Assembly (NCBI GenBank): GCA_030407085.1
Contig: CM059584.1
Location: 143,892,001 to 143,956,000, forward strand
DNA length: 64,000 nt
From: Trichopria drosophilae
Taxonomy: Eukaryota; Arthropoda; Insecta; Hymenoptera; Diapriidae
Reading direction: 5' to 3'
Translations under genes and position numbers: made by a program
Shown here: piece by piece, positions 48,610 to 60,754 of the stretch
Numbering within the stretch: position 1 is the first letter of the stretch
How the letters are laid out: every line of letters starts with the position of its first letter
The notes under the pieces: model-generated
Database searches by the model: none
Told to the model about the DNA's origin: nothing
The model's input: only the letters and a program-made list of their open reading frames with translations

Positions 48610-51600
48610 TTTAAGAGTTTCATCGTTTTGGAAGTATTTATTTCTTTCAGGAATTTACGCTTCGGATTTTCGTACAAAGCGTTCCATAAACTATACGCTT
48701 CCAGAATGATTATCTTTAAAATATCTTTTTAAACCTTCACAATACTCGTTTAAGCGAAATAAATTATTTATCAGCATTTTATTAGAGAAAATTATGTAGG
48801 CTCATAAACATATTCGGGAAATTCAATAACTTTTTACGGTGACAGAATGGTTTATGTTCCATTATAGGAATTCTCCAAGCGATACAAAATCCGGCGAACA
48901 GCAATTGTCAGCCATTTTATAAAAAATACAACATTCACAATATTTTATATAAACGAATTTATATGCCCGCAAATATTAAATAACAAATAACTGTGTGTCT
49001 TAGACGAGCAAATAACGATGATTCAATTTTTACCTATCTTAAAACTTAAACTTGTCCACGATATTCGTAATTAAATGCGTTTTTTTATTCAATGTGATTT
49101 AATATAAAACATTTAAAATCGGAACTAGCCAAGAACTCTAAAAATATAAGAAAAAATCTGAATTTCTTATTAAGAATACTGCTCTTCCAAATTGAAGATG
49201 TCCATTGAAAAAACACTGAAAGTTCCGAAATGAAATACAAAAAAATTACGAAATCCCTACAGAGTTACCGAGTATGAAGTAGAATACGAATATTGATGGC
49301 CTGAAGATTTGGACTACAAATTCATCTCAAACCATGTACTTTCGTTGTGAGAATAACTTCTGCATAAACAAGTTGTAAAATCCTTGGGCGCGCTATAGTA
49401 TATACATTTCTGCTACATAAACAATGCTAGCAGTTAATTTGCAAATAAATTTTCTTATTATTTTTTAAATCTCATCAGATGTGCCTTGTATGAAGGATCT
49501 AAATAAATTGTCAAATAAAATCAGAGTTTCCTTTATGTAGAATTGGTAGTTATAAAAATCATAGATGTTTTGTTTTGAAGGAGATGATAGTTTTAATATT
49601 TTGTGTTTAATCCCCATAATTAGCGAAACGTATTGAATGTAAACATTTATAATAATAATTAAGGTTTGCTTATAGTTTCGTTTTATCACGTCGGAATATT
49701 TCAGCGTTATTCTCAATGATAAGAAACAATTTTGCTGTCCGTATTTACGTAAGTTATCAGTTTTCGTACTCGAATTTCTAGAGAACTTCCGGGATTTCAT
49801 CAGTTTTGTGTGTTTTATTTCAGAATTTTCAACAACTAGTAGTGTCTAATTCAACTACAGTAATATTATTATTATTTTTTTTATATATTATTTTACGTCG
49901 ACTTTTGTGAACCCACATGGGACTAAATCGCGACGGGACCTACAGTTTATGAAGGTGGAATCCGAACCAAAAATATCTATTACTAAAAAAAAGTAACATT
50001 AAATATAATTTAATATATTAAACAAATATTTCAGCATACTTATATTGACTGATAATCGCTAGAAATATATCAAAAATTACCGAATTAATTTTATACTTTA
50101 TTTTGTGATATCATTTTTTATATCGACACGATCATCCACATCCTACATCAATAATGTAATATAAAGAAAATTTGTACCTCCTACAAATAACGGATAAAGT
50201 AAATGAATTAATGAACAAACACTGTAACGTGAAAGTAAACTAGGTTTGGATAACATCTCCCTTGGTATCAAATTAAAGTGCCGCAAACATCTCAATAAAA
50301 AGTCCAGGTATCGTCATTTATGAAATAATAAGGGAAAATGTTTGCCTTATAACAAAAAATAAATAAAAAAGGGACAAAATATAAGATTACGAAGTATTTG
50401 AATACCTGCTAAAAAATAGTCCCACATTATGGTTCCAAAAAAAAAAACCTATACCCAAACTATTCATTGTATACTTAATTAGACGTCGTTTGAGGATCAC
50501 TATCACGAATTGAATTTATTAAAAAAATGCATTTGCCGATTGAAAGAAAGATATCTAAAACATGTTATCTGGAACTACTTAAAATATTAAAGAAACCAAA
50601 CGAAACTAAAAGAAATTTTTAAAAAAATGAGTCAATTATCAGAAATAAAAATGAATTCCGAGGCTAGATGAAGACTATTGGATATATAACAAACCCGTTG
50701 CGTACATTCGTCAACTACTCCGTTTGTTTTCTCCGCCTTAAAAACTCAAATTTTCCCCGTCGTGTTTAATTCTTTTCGAAGCTGAGATATTTAATTAAGG
50801 AATACATTATGTACAACAATTTGATAATGTTAACTAATTGTAACACATTCATAGAAAACGAAATTAATTTTTCAGCTAATAACGAACCCATCACAGAATT
50901 TTGTAATTCAAAATAGCTTACAAACATTTTTTGATTTTGATTAACTTCAATAAAACTTAGTAGTTAAAGGTTTTCTATTCAGAATCTTGAAAATTCAATA
51001 TTTATAATAATTTGAAATCAGAATTGATGAATGTAATCTTCCTTGCTCTTTGCGTCAGTAGATACATTAACATTTTTTTTAAATTGAAAATTTTCCATAT
51101 GTTATAATTCTTAATTAAATTACAATTCCTATCCAATAACAATTCTGAATAATACCGAAAAATTAAAATATTCTTGAAGAATTTCGTGACCGTAGTCATT
51201 ATTCAATATTTATACCCTGGTTACAAACTAAAATATCGATAAAGTGGCAAAGTTAGTGCAGTGGATATTTTAACAAGTCTCCATTTTGCGTTTTTACCCG
51301 GAACAGGAAGAAGGGATTAAAGCGACAAATGGAACTAGAGACTTGTCAAGACTCACTGAAATACATACGGCACGAGAAACATCCTCGCATTCCCAGCTCG
51401 GTCATTAGTCATCCGAAGAATAGCACTACGACGCGTTGGCACGCAACATCGGCCCAAAGCCCACCACTGAATAAAGCTTGCGCAATAAGCTAATGCCTCT
51501 AACTTCTATCTCGACTATTATCGCTTCCTTTTTTCAAAAATATACTTACATTAAAAAAGCCATTGTAAACATTTTTAAACTGAATATTTCGAAAACACGC

Positions 51601-52420
51601 TCCGACTTCCTAAGCAATTTCAGCAGTTTACTACAATAGCTTGTACTTAAATTTCATGTGGACATTCCATAATTCAAGTAAATGTAAATTAATTAAATAG
51701 TTAAAGTATTATTTGAATTCAGTGTAATAACTGTTATTACCATTAATGTTTCTGCAACCAATATTTTAGCAATGATTGTTTCAGATAAATCAATAGGGTA
51801 TATCACGCTTATTATAATTGAGAATAAAAATTATCACATGATACAAAAGTAACTTGAAAAAAACATTTGATTTCACTAACCTCTAGGCTGGAGATATTTA
51901 GTAATGACAATACCAAATTCTACCAAACTCATTTCAAAATCGTATTCAACTACCGCAAAAATTCCCGAATTACACGTTTCAATCTAATCTGACTCACTTC
52001 TGAATATTGAGTCCATAACATTGGATCATCTATTTTAAATGTGGAAAATCTTACATTATATTTGGTTGTAGCAATCCGAAAAAACACCCGGTCAATAAAT
52101 TTCGTATAAATTCTTTTGAAGAATATGCCCGCCATGTTGAATTTTGAAATTCTGATATATAATTTTTATTCTGTAGAATAATTCCTTCCGAGTAGTAAAA
52201 AACATTACTTATTTATTTCGATGATGATGGAAGAAAGTATGAGGTGATGCCGTCGTGTCAATCGGAAAAATATTAATAGACCCAATATGGCAATATTGAA
52301 GAAAAAGTATTTAAACTAAGCTAATTTAATTATATATTCAAATAATTATCTACGCATTTAATATCCTTGACTTTTAATAGTCAAAATATATCAGAAAGAA
52401 TTTGAAAAACATCTCATAAC
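48610..52420. other. AT-rich non-coding DNA
   Basis: No supported gene. A more balanced patch lies at 51,250-51,500. A stretch at 52,020-52,140 (ACATTGGATCATCTATTTTA ... ATGCCCGCCATGTTGAATTT) weakly resembles the 12.8-kb foldback family. The 49,465-49,800 minus frame is Ile/Lys/Asn-rich and looks like translated AT-rich DNA. Confidence 0.5.
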
Positions 52421-52692
52421 CATCGGCTTCCTCTCTTAGGCAGTAACGAACTCGACTACGAAGTCGTATGTCGTGAGTTCGATCCCCGGCCGATGACCAA
52501 TTTTTCGATTTCGTTTTTAAGCATAGCAGCTCGTTGGTAAAACGACCAGCCACTTTGTTTGTTTAAGTTTCGAAAATATTGTTTATCTTGCAGAAATCGA
52601 CTAATGACCGCCGTTGTACCTCTAGAAGTCGACGTTGTATGCATAAGCTGTAATAGGTCGATTCCGCTCCTTAAATAATAAATAAAAAAAAA
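52421..52692 (+). mobile_element. tRNA-derived SINE, copy 2, with tRNA-like acceptor stem
   Basis: The head is 75 nt (52,421-52,495), the length of a tRNA. It opens with CATCGGC and closes with the exact complement GCCGATG, followed directly by ACCA (52,496-52,499), as in a mature tRNA with discriminator base and CCA. The B-box region GTCGTGAGTTCGATCCCC (about 52,470-52,487) matches copy 1. The anticodon and T arms do not fold well, so this is not a functional tRNA. The body matches copy 1 from CAATTTTTCGATTTCGTTTT through ATCGACTAATGACCGCCG. The tail is AATAAATA followed by A10. Confidence 0.88.
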
Positions 52693-52844
52693 ATAACTAG
52701 GATCAGGTAATACTTTGTAACTATAAGCTGATTCTTCAAAACAGCTATGAGAAATTCCAGGATATTTTTCGCATGTAAAAAATTAAACTACTTGTTTTTT
52801 GGCAAAATTACTTTTATAAATACAAATAATAAATCTAATATAAT

Positions 52845-52965
52845 AAGCATATTCGGGGGTTTTCAGGGTCGTTGATTACAAATCTAACTTTATAATATAA
52901 AAATTCGAAATGTGGGAGCAAAATGACATTGATTAGCCATTGAGTACGCCATTATCAATGCTTAA
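52845..52965 (-). repeat. Inverted relic of the 12.8-kb foldback unit
   Basis: TTCGGGGGTTTTCAGGGTCG TTGATTACAAATCTAA at about 52,853 is the complement of the attcgtaatc...accc...aaacccccgag unit seen at 13.6 and 36.1 kb. The match fades after about 100 bp. Confidence 0.5.
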
Positions 52966-53139
52966 AAAACCCTGTGCCTGAAAAATATAGAAAATCACAA
53001 CCAAGTAGGTAGGTCCTACTGTTCCGCAATCGGTTATATAACAAAATCTTAATTAGCGCAACATCAAATATCACGTTTAGTTCCGAAACTTTTATATTTT
53101 TTATAAAGAATACGACGTTTTGTCAGAATATATTCATAT

Positions 53140-53335
53140 ATTTTTTTATTTTTCGAAAATTCGAACAATCGAAATTTTTAAAAAGGTCATTTAAAAAGTC
53201 TGAAAAAATGTGAGAAAGCTCTTTAATACATTCTAGGATATTTTGGTTCTATGGAAAGTTCCTCTAAAGTCTATAGTTTTCAAGAAAATAAATTATTAAA
53301 CTTTCCTAGATTTCAAGAAAAGTAATTTTCAAGTT
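53140..53335 (+). repeat. Relic of TTAA element A (right-half fragment)
   Basis: The run TTTTCGAAAATTCGAACAAT ... GGTCATTTAAAAAGTCTGAA ... TCTAAAGTCTATAGTTTTCA ... ATAAATTATTAAACTTTCCT follows the same order as 6,490-6,650 in element A. No ends are preserved. Confidence 0.65.
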
Positions 53336-54395
53336 AAAAAGGAGGGGAAAATAAACAAAAGAAAAAAAAATATAACCGGTTCCTCCCTACGACCATGTTA
53401 GTTCTAGGTCATGCCACGAGGGAGAATCGAATGTACACTCTATCTCCATGCAGATCTCTATATTGTTCAGGTTCATCTGATTTTCATGCTGAAATCATAA
53501 TTAACGCGCCGAAACCATTGCATATTATTTGCTTCCTATTTATTAGAAATATGATCCATCAATTTCAATTCTGAAGGTCCGTCTCGCGATCGTCTTTCGC
53601 GAAGGAAATAAGCCCTACATATCAAATGTGCCCTTCAAAATGTTAAAATATCAAAGATATGAAGAGAAAGGTTTTTAAGAATTGCACTTAAAATAGTTGC
53701 TTTCACATGTTGCTGCCGCGTGATCACTTCTAAAAGATTATAAGTTATATATATATATATATAAATATTCTGTGTAATATTTTCATAGTCGAAAGTATCA
53801 TTGAGACGAATTAAGTTCATAGAAGTGAACTTCAAATATAACATTGAAAATTCACTAAACAGTGAAAAGCAAAAAGCAAATTTTCTCTCATACATGTATA
53901 AATCAATTACTGAAAGCTTCTTTACTTAAAGACGAAAACATTTCTTAAATCAGATTTATTCGAAAACTACATAAAGAAAGTTTCTAAAAAATTAATTCTG
54001 AAAATGGACTCGCAAACTTATCACATATATATTATCATGATATAAAAATAACATTCACATATAAATATCTTGGATGAATTGCACCTTTGAAATATTAATT
54101 TACTGGGCATATATCATCGCCATAGTTTACGACGAACAGAAATAAATTCCTTTTAAAATTGAGGTTAACTGCTTTGCCAAAATATATTGCATAACTTTGA
54201 AAGTACATTTATAAATCTACAGATTACGGTACAAAAAACAAATCTTTAACGATTTAAAGATTTTAAATCGTTTGTTATAAAAATCAAGAACTAATTCATT
54301 ATGAATTGTGACAATACAGTGACATAATTAAACTTTACACACTCGATTACACTTTATGCACGGAAAAACCGTACGTAAACAATATTCCGGCACAC
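53336..54395. other. AT-rich non-coding DNA with (TA)n
   Basis: A short TA dinucleotide tract lies at about 53,745-53,763. No gene seen. Confidence 0.55.
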
Positions 54396-54855
54396 GTGTG
54401 TATGTGTAAAGTTCTTTACGCATACGCAGTTGGTAGAAATAGTAATTTTTCTTATATCGTGAGAAAAATGCTATTTTTTACACTTTTGACATTTTTCTTT
54501 CGCATTTTACCCACACTTGCAACAAAAAGTACATTTCGGCACATATGCAAAAATATTTTTTGGACGAACGTGCTTGTGCCACTTGCCTTTGATTCCTGCC
54601 ACAACCATCACATTCATTCAAAAATACTTTTTCCGACTTGTATCGAAAACTACTATTTCGATACAAGGGCGTAAAAGTTTTTTTTAAGAATGGGAGAGGT
54701 TGCGGCTCAAGCGGAAGCGAAGGTTGCATTCATATTCGTTCAAAAAACATTTTTGCATATGAGCCGAAATATATTTTTTCTTTCAAGGGTGTGTAAAATG
54801 TCCCTAAAAATCGAAAAAATCACTTTACGCGCTACTTTACATACACTTTAACAAA
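54396..54855. mobile_element. Foldback MITE
   Basis: Inverted arms: ACATTTCGGCACATATGCAA (about 54,530-54,549) mirrors TTGCATATGAGCCGAAATAT (about 54,754-54,773). The outer pairs GTGTATGTGTAAAGTTCTTT and TACTTTACATACAC extend it to about 54,850. A perfect 12-bp hairpin, CTTGTATCGAAA and TTTCGATACAAG (54,637-54,648 and 54,656-54,667), sits between the arms. No transposase. The 92- and 83-codon frames across it are on opposite strands of arm sequence. Target duplication not resolved. Confidence 0.65.
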
Positions 54856-54989
54856 CAATACTATTAACCGTTTTCAGGAATACAATATGATTAAGCGAAA
54901 CAAAATTATTAAGTCAACCATCTATAATATGATTCTGCCAAAACTTAATAATTTCCATTGTATTTGGTTAAAATTTTAACAAAACATTT

Positions 54990-55285
54990 CACTAGTTTTA
55001 CTGTATATTTCATTGACATAATACATTTTCCTCACGACCGCGTCGGAATGTCCGTATTCCATGCCTGGAACGCAGGACGAAAGTTGCCGATTCCGCCCGG
55101 ACACGAGCGCGCATGCGCAGTTCGTTCTCATTACTCCCTAGGGACGGAAACTGCCGCCAGCGGGAGTAATGGATGGCTTCAGAGAAAAATAGCGTATGCC
55201 ACACGGCAGGCAAGCGTGCGGCCCTCGCGTCACTCGGGCAGCAAACCTCCCGCTCAGGAATTCCGCGCTTTCCTCCTTTGAAGCA
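54990..55285. promoter_or_regulatory. CpG-rich patch with NRF-1/Erect-wing type site
   Basis: About 290 bp of GC- and CpG-rich DNA in AT-rich surroundings. CGCGCATGCGCA at 55,108-55,119 matches the NRF-1 (insect Erect-wing) palindromic consensus YGCGCAYGCGCR exactly. A 10-bp inverted pair, CATTACTCCC and GGGAGTAATG, brackets 55,130-55,172. No TATA box or coding frame can be supported; the frames across it overlap on both strands. It could be a TATA-less promoter or an enhancer of a gene outside the window. Confidence 0.35.
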
Positions 55286-55562
55286 TAATATACTATTGTG
55301 CTTGTATTGAGACTACTCATAAATTTGGCTACATATACCAAATATTTCATCACCTATACTAAATATTTGAACTACATAGTCAGTCCGTGAAGTTACATTC
55401 ATTATGCATTTCATTAACTTGATTAAACACGATGTTAATACAAAAATGAATATTTTCACTGAAATGGATGGACGGTCTCATCAAAAATCACTTTATCTAC
55501 TTAGAAAAAATGTCTGCTGTATAAAACGATTTGGTAACCTTTCCATGAATCGTCACACTGTG

Positions 55563-55640
55563 CGATACCGTTACAGTTATGGTACATCTGCTTTGTAAAC
55601 AGAACGTCGTAAGTTCGAATCAACTTTCCAACAGGATTTT
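55563..55640 (+). repeat. tRNA-Thr-like relic
   Basis: TACAGTTATGGTACATCTGC TTTGTAAACAGA resembles the D arm and anticodon arm of a tRNA with anticodon TGT (tRNA-Thr). GTCGTAAGTTCGAATC fits a B box. The T stem and acceptor stem do not pair, so this is a tRNA pseudogene or a SINE head, not a working gene. Confidence 0.35.
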
Positions 55641-58600
55641 TTTTCAGCGATTTATTTCTTGAGTATACAATTATATAAAATATATATAAATTTATAGTAT
55701 ATTTGGCCTTCAATTGGCTAAACTAAGCTTGAAAAATAATGATATGAATTACTTTGATTTATTTTGTTACCATTTAGTTTTGCATCGGACAATCATCAGT
55801 GTTATGTAACTACTAAATTAGAAAATATAATTCTATCGAAATAAGTAAAAATATGAATCAAATTAAAGAAAAAATTCTGCCTTTATGCTATTTAGGAGGT
55901 TAAGTGCAATAATAAATCTGCACTGCACACTAAACCAGGAATTAATTCTATTAAGAAATTTTTCAATCCACACTTAATATGATTTTAATCCATACTTTTA
56001 AAACAAAACCAATATATCGAATCGAATTTTCCTCATACATTGAACCAGTGTATAATACTAAGTGTAGTAAAACTTATTACTCATTATAGTCAGATTTGTA
56101 TTTTCAACATTAATGAGCTTTGATAGGCAGATAACACCCGAAGAGCTGAGACATTGATCTGGATACTAATAAAGTATAGCATGCTAATGGGTAATATCAC
56201 GATTTCAAGACAAGTAATAATTGCTTTCGAACTTAGAACTTTTTGAAGCTTCCAACTTCACTGGAGCCGCTGAATATAGGTACATGTACGCCTGTTTCAT
56301 GAAATTACCATTAGGCCGTTACTCATTCGCCCAATTTACCTTTAAACAAACTTCGTTTCGAATTGGAAATCGACTCGGTTTTTCAAAGAATGTAAATGTC
56401 CATATTTTCTTTCTACGTATGAGAAAACAATTTCTTTTGTAAATAAGAATTTTTCGGTAACATTTTTATTTCTTACATTTATTATTAAGGCCATAATAGA
56501 AGTTTTACGTTGTAATATTTATACGTCTAATCGAGATATGTTCACGAAACCAATATTCCACCATTTTTATTTTATAATCGAGTGTAGATTACTCCTCTCC
56601 TGGGAATTTTCACGTTGTAATGAGTATCCATTCCTTTTAAATAGTTATTTCAAAGTGACTCAGAGATTATCAGAAAATAATACACGCCCACAAAATTTAT
56701 AACCAGAAACAGGACTATACTTTTCCGAAGCTTTTCGTTGCACTGAATCCCTGTTTTTTTATCACTGTTGGTTCATTTTTATATATTTTACATATTTATT
56801 ATTAAATGTTTTATTTCATCAGAGTACTCATTTCGGCGAGCTGAATTAAACAAATTTTTACTAGCAGATAGGTTTCTAAATCATGATTTTCACATTATTT
56901 AACCATTTGAGAGGTTCAATTAAATTGGAAATTATACTAAACTGTTGTATGATATTCTTATGTGTTGAGGCTCGGTAAGATAAAATCTGGACTCAAAATT
57001 AAAAAATGTAAGATAGTGTCATCATAGGGCGTAAAGTTCAACAATTCACATATACAAAGCAGAATATTTTATTCGTGTTTTTTTGCTATATATTTTTAAA
57101 TAAAAAAATAACGGCAATGAGTATACTACAGCTTTTACCATATCATCTTTTTTTATTTTCTCTAGAATATGAAAACATCATTTTAAAGGAGTGTTATATT
57201 CTAAAGACTACAGGAATGCATTTAATCTAAAAAAAATGACAATATTGTTTATTAAATAATAATAATAGTAACATTTATTTAGTATCAATATCGTATATAC
57301 CATACATATAACAAATAGTAGTAATGAATGACACAAAACCAGAGAAAAAAAGTGAAAAAAGTATACTTCCCACCATCCCTGAACAGGTTAAACGGACACA
57401 CTAAATAAATTTTGCTTTCTCTACGAATCTGTGTATTACCTGTATATTTTGTGTTTTTCCAAGTTATGAATTACCCTAGAAATAATGTTGTTTATCACAA
57501 AACTTATGCTCGCCAGAACCACGTAACTTCTCAGCCTTACGAGTTACAACCGACGTTTAACGATCTGCTAAAATTCAAAATGGCTGTCATACGGCGGCTC
57601 GTGATTGGTCCATTTGCTTACAACTTACTACTTATTACTTACTGCGTACGTGCAATTTTGTGTTTAAGCTCTTAGGGGTCGTTAAATGGAAGTTATCACA
57701 CCGGCGGTGTAGTCGCAAGTTCGTGCTAACAATCGCAAAATCACGGGGCGTGACGCACGAGGTAAATGATAGCTCGCTCGCACCCAGTGCGAAACAAAAA
57801 CTGTCATAGTAATTCGCCCCCTTTACAGGTGACTGTGGTGGCTAGTACCACATATATACCATACATGGAATTAAAGGATTGACTGCACAAACAGACATTG
57901 CGATCCTACCAGTCAATGAATCACGTGACTTCCAGAGAACGTACACAATTCACGTTCGATTACACAAACTCACACTTATGCAGTGTCATTTTTGTAGGTT
58001 CTGGATTCGTTCCAAATCCTACCTGCGACGAATAATTAAATCATTCTTTTTTATTTGCGTGAACGGATTCTATTTTCCTTCTCGTAACAAGATTTTAATA
58101 TATTACGTAATTCCTTCTTTACGTCAGTGCTTAAAACCACTGTAAGGTTCATTTCAAAATAAAGCGCAAATTGATGAAGATCGGCTCCTTTTTTCTGTAA
58201 AACACATATTATACATTAAAAAACCTAATTTATGTATGATATTTTATATTACAACGAAAGATAAAAATATTATTTCTTTGACGTTTACATATTAAGAAAT
58301 CAATTAAAAATGAAAATGTAACGTTCCGTGGCTGAAAAAATTCATGACATGACTTTAATTTTTACCAATTGTGCTATAAATTAAAAGTCAGTGGATAAAG
58401 AAATCTTGAAACAATGAGATCTTGATAAGTGTTATTGAAAGTAATATGATTAGTGCTGTGAACATATATTGGGGTAAACTTTTTATCATGATGACATCTT
58501 CTACATGAAAAGAAGTAGTGCTCCAGGTGGAGTTTCAGATTTATTAGATTTGAATAAGTATATGTTGGGAGATTTATCCCAATAAAAATGTGATTCTTTT

Positions 58601-59109
58601 CATGCACCTATATCTAAGATTAATATCATAATACAATATGATTCAATTTATATTATAATTGTAAGCTATAAAGATCTTGATGGAATTTGTGTACTCCTCC
58701 CTTGAAAGAAATGTCGGGAAATCGTGTCATGGCTTCCCGATGACTGCTAGGACTCCCCAATGGGTCTTATCGTGGCTTCCCTAATTATGGACATTATAGG
58801 CTTCAAGAATAGACTACCGATTGATTTCAATCAAGGCAGCCATTTTTCACATGAAAAATAATAATCTGGCTAATTAATTTGAGTAGGGTAATACTATCCA
58901 GATTTCCCGAATTGTTAAACATAGATTATGTTTTTTAAGAACATACATTAGGGCCGAGGTGTGGTTATGACGGGACTTATATAAAGATGAAGGGGTAAAT
59001 TTCCTGATGAAGTTCTACCATAGCGATTTCATCCTTTACTCTCAAAATTATAACGTCAGTTTTTTTATCCCTTTTTAGAATCATATATTTATCTATGTTA
59101 TATTTGGTG
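55641..59109. other. Non-coding DNA; CpG patch 57.5-57.9 kb
   Basis: AT-rich except for about 57,480-57,860, where CpG-bearing DNA includes CACCGGCGGTG (about 57,701) and an ATTGG box (inverted CCAAT, about 57,605). The frame at 57,412-57,675 overlaps part of it and shows no domain. A non-AT-rich run at 58,680-58,800 has repeated GGCTTCCC words. No gene is supported. Confidence 0.4.
56684..56750 (+). repeat. Relic of the 15.5-kb TIR element (one end)
   Basis: CCCACAAAATTTATAACCAG AAACAGGACTATACTTTTCCGAAG matches the left end of the element at 15,487-15,535 with few changes. Only one end is present. Confidence 0.7.
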
Positions 59110-59110
59110 T

Positions 59111-59200
59111 TCAACCCTCATGTGCACAAGGACGAGTATACTCTTCCAAACTACGTTATTTCCACATGGGAAAAGAAAAACTCGTGTTCAGCAGGGTTAA
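59111..59200. mobile_element. Tiny TTAA-type MITE (element D)
   Basis: CCCTCATGTGCACAAGGACG AG on the left (59,115 on) mirrors CTCGTGTTCAGCAGGG on the right (to 59,196). It is flanked by TCAA (59,111-59,114, a diverged TTAA) and TTAA (59,197-59,200). About 82 bp, with no coding capacity. Confidence 0.55.
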
Positions 59201-59544
59201 ATATACTTCTAAGAAATTAAATTCTAAATTCTGAAAATATATCAAATAGCAATAAACAGATGAAAAATTAAGCACAAGTAAATTTTTAGTAAAGAAGTGG
59301 AAGGAAAAAATAAAATAAAAAGAGAGGATGAAGTAGTTAACCATGCCGAATTTAATTATAAACTAGATGCCTTCGACCCGGGTGCCTACAATTTTGGCTA
59401 AATTCGTATTGCAGTCCCTGACGAAAGACTGATGCTTCCGGGAATAGTCCCATTTTAACACTGCCAGGAAAGAAGGCGGCAGAGGGTAGTTCTAGCATCG
59501 TTAGGTTCGAGTAGTTTCTATACAACAATATCTTGTTCCTTAAA

Positions 59545-59986
59545 TAGGGTGAATATGCCAATGAATGGACGGTTAAGCATTTTTCACACTTTGATCGATT
59601 GTAACTTTTGAATTCTTTTATGAAAATTGAATTATGATACCACCATTAGAATCGTTAGACTCTGCTCTTTATGACCGTGTAGTTCAACCTTTGATTTTAT
59701 TTAATTATTAACCTCGTCTTCATACGTTTGCAAAAAAATACGCTAAACCCCAATGAATAGACGGGTTAAATCAAATGGGACGTTTTCAGTACCAGTTTTG
59801 GATGGCTTCAAAATTTTGCTTGGATTTTACAAAATAATAAACACTGGAAGAACAATAGTACTGTAAATATTGTTTTGAATGTTCAAAGAACATAAAAATA
59901 TGTATTTTGTTGCATGTTGTGCATCATACATTCATAAGAAATATAAATATGTAGAAAATCGTCCATTCATTGGCATATTCACCCTA
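59545..59986. mobile_element. TA-flanked MITE, 438 bp
   Basis: GGGTGAATATGCCAATGAAT GGACG (from 59,547) and its mirror CGTCCATTCATTGGCATATTCACCC (to 59,984) form perfect 25-bp ends, with TA on both sides. TA duplication points to Tc1/mariner-type mobilisation. An internal diverged copy, CCCCAATGAATAGACGGG, lies near 59,748. No transposase. Confidence 0.82.
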
Positions 59987-60015
59987 TATTAAAATTGAAA
60001 ATGAGCATTTTCAAA

Positions 60016-60743
60016 ACTTCGACCCCGACCGCAGATCAGCCGAAGCACTGATAAATGAGCACGTCTTGTTCACATTGATGCTAAAAAAAAACAAAAATTA
60101 ATCAAATTTTTATACTAAAATAAAATTTAATCAAATTTTTAAAGTTAGCCCCCCCCCCCCTGATACCCGCCTCACTCCCTGCTTCCTCTGTGTCTCTGTT
60201 TTTCATGTAATGTATATAATATGCATACATATGCATTGTATATGTGTATGTACAATTTATGTTAATTTGCTTTTTACGGCATTATCGTTGATTTTACGAA
60301 GAAATGAATATAACCTTTTTTGTAGAGAATTCGATGTTCTATATTTTTTGTTTGAAATATTTTTTTGTACGATTTGTATTTTTTGTTAAAAAATGGAAAA
60401 ACGTGTTTTTGAGCGTTTTTTTGTTAAACCTCCCCATAATCTAGTATGCATTGTCTCCAAAAACTAATCAGATCTAAGTTTGGCCAAGAGAAACCCAAAT
60501 CCGTTTGTACTTTTTAAATTCGCCCTGCCAGTCGCGAGATATCGCGTATACAAAATTTTGCCCACGGACGGACGGACGGACCGGACGGACGGACGTACAA
60601 CCTAACGGACACCAATTTTTTTATTGTTGCTTTGGGTTCCTTAGGGTCTGAAACGTCGACATTTGATGAAAAACTATAGTGTAATTTTTTTGCCCGAAGT
60701 GACCAAATTCAATACTTCGTCCAGACTTAGTCTGGGTCGAAGT
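60016..60743. mobile_element. TIR element with internal GACG array
   Basis: ACTTCGACCCCGACCGCAGA at 60,016 mirrors imperfectly the right end GACTTAGTCTGGGTCGAAGT at 60,743, and the similarity continues inward about 35 bp. The interior holds a 12-C run (60,149-60,160), a CCAGTCGCGAGATATCGCG motif (60,529-60,547), and seven or so GGAC/GACG units at 60,564-60,595. No open frame. The combination of a cgcgag(t/a)tatcgcg motif followed by a GACG array recurs in invertebrate repeats that I know only informally. Confidence 0.6.
60564..60595. repeat. (GACG)n tetranucleotide repeat
   Basis: Perfect GACG/GGAC units interrupted once by CCGG (60,581-60,584), inside the TIR element above. Confidence 0.85.
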
Positions 60744-60754
60744 AATTGAGGAAG

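Noticed and set aside
52456..52644. 62-codon minus-strand frame
   Set aside because: It lies antisense within SINE copy 2.
54396..54729. 92- and 83-codon frames on opposite strands
   Set aside because: Both are translations of foldback arms.
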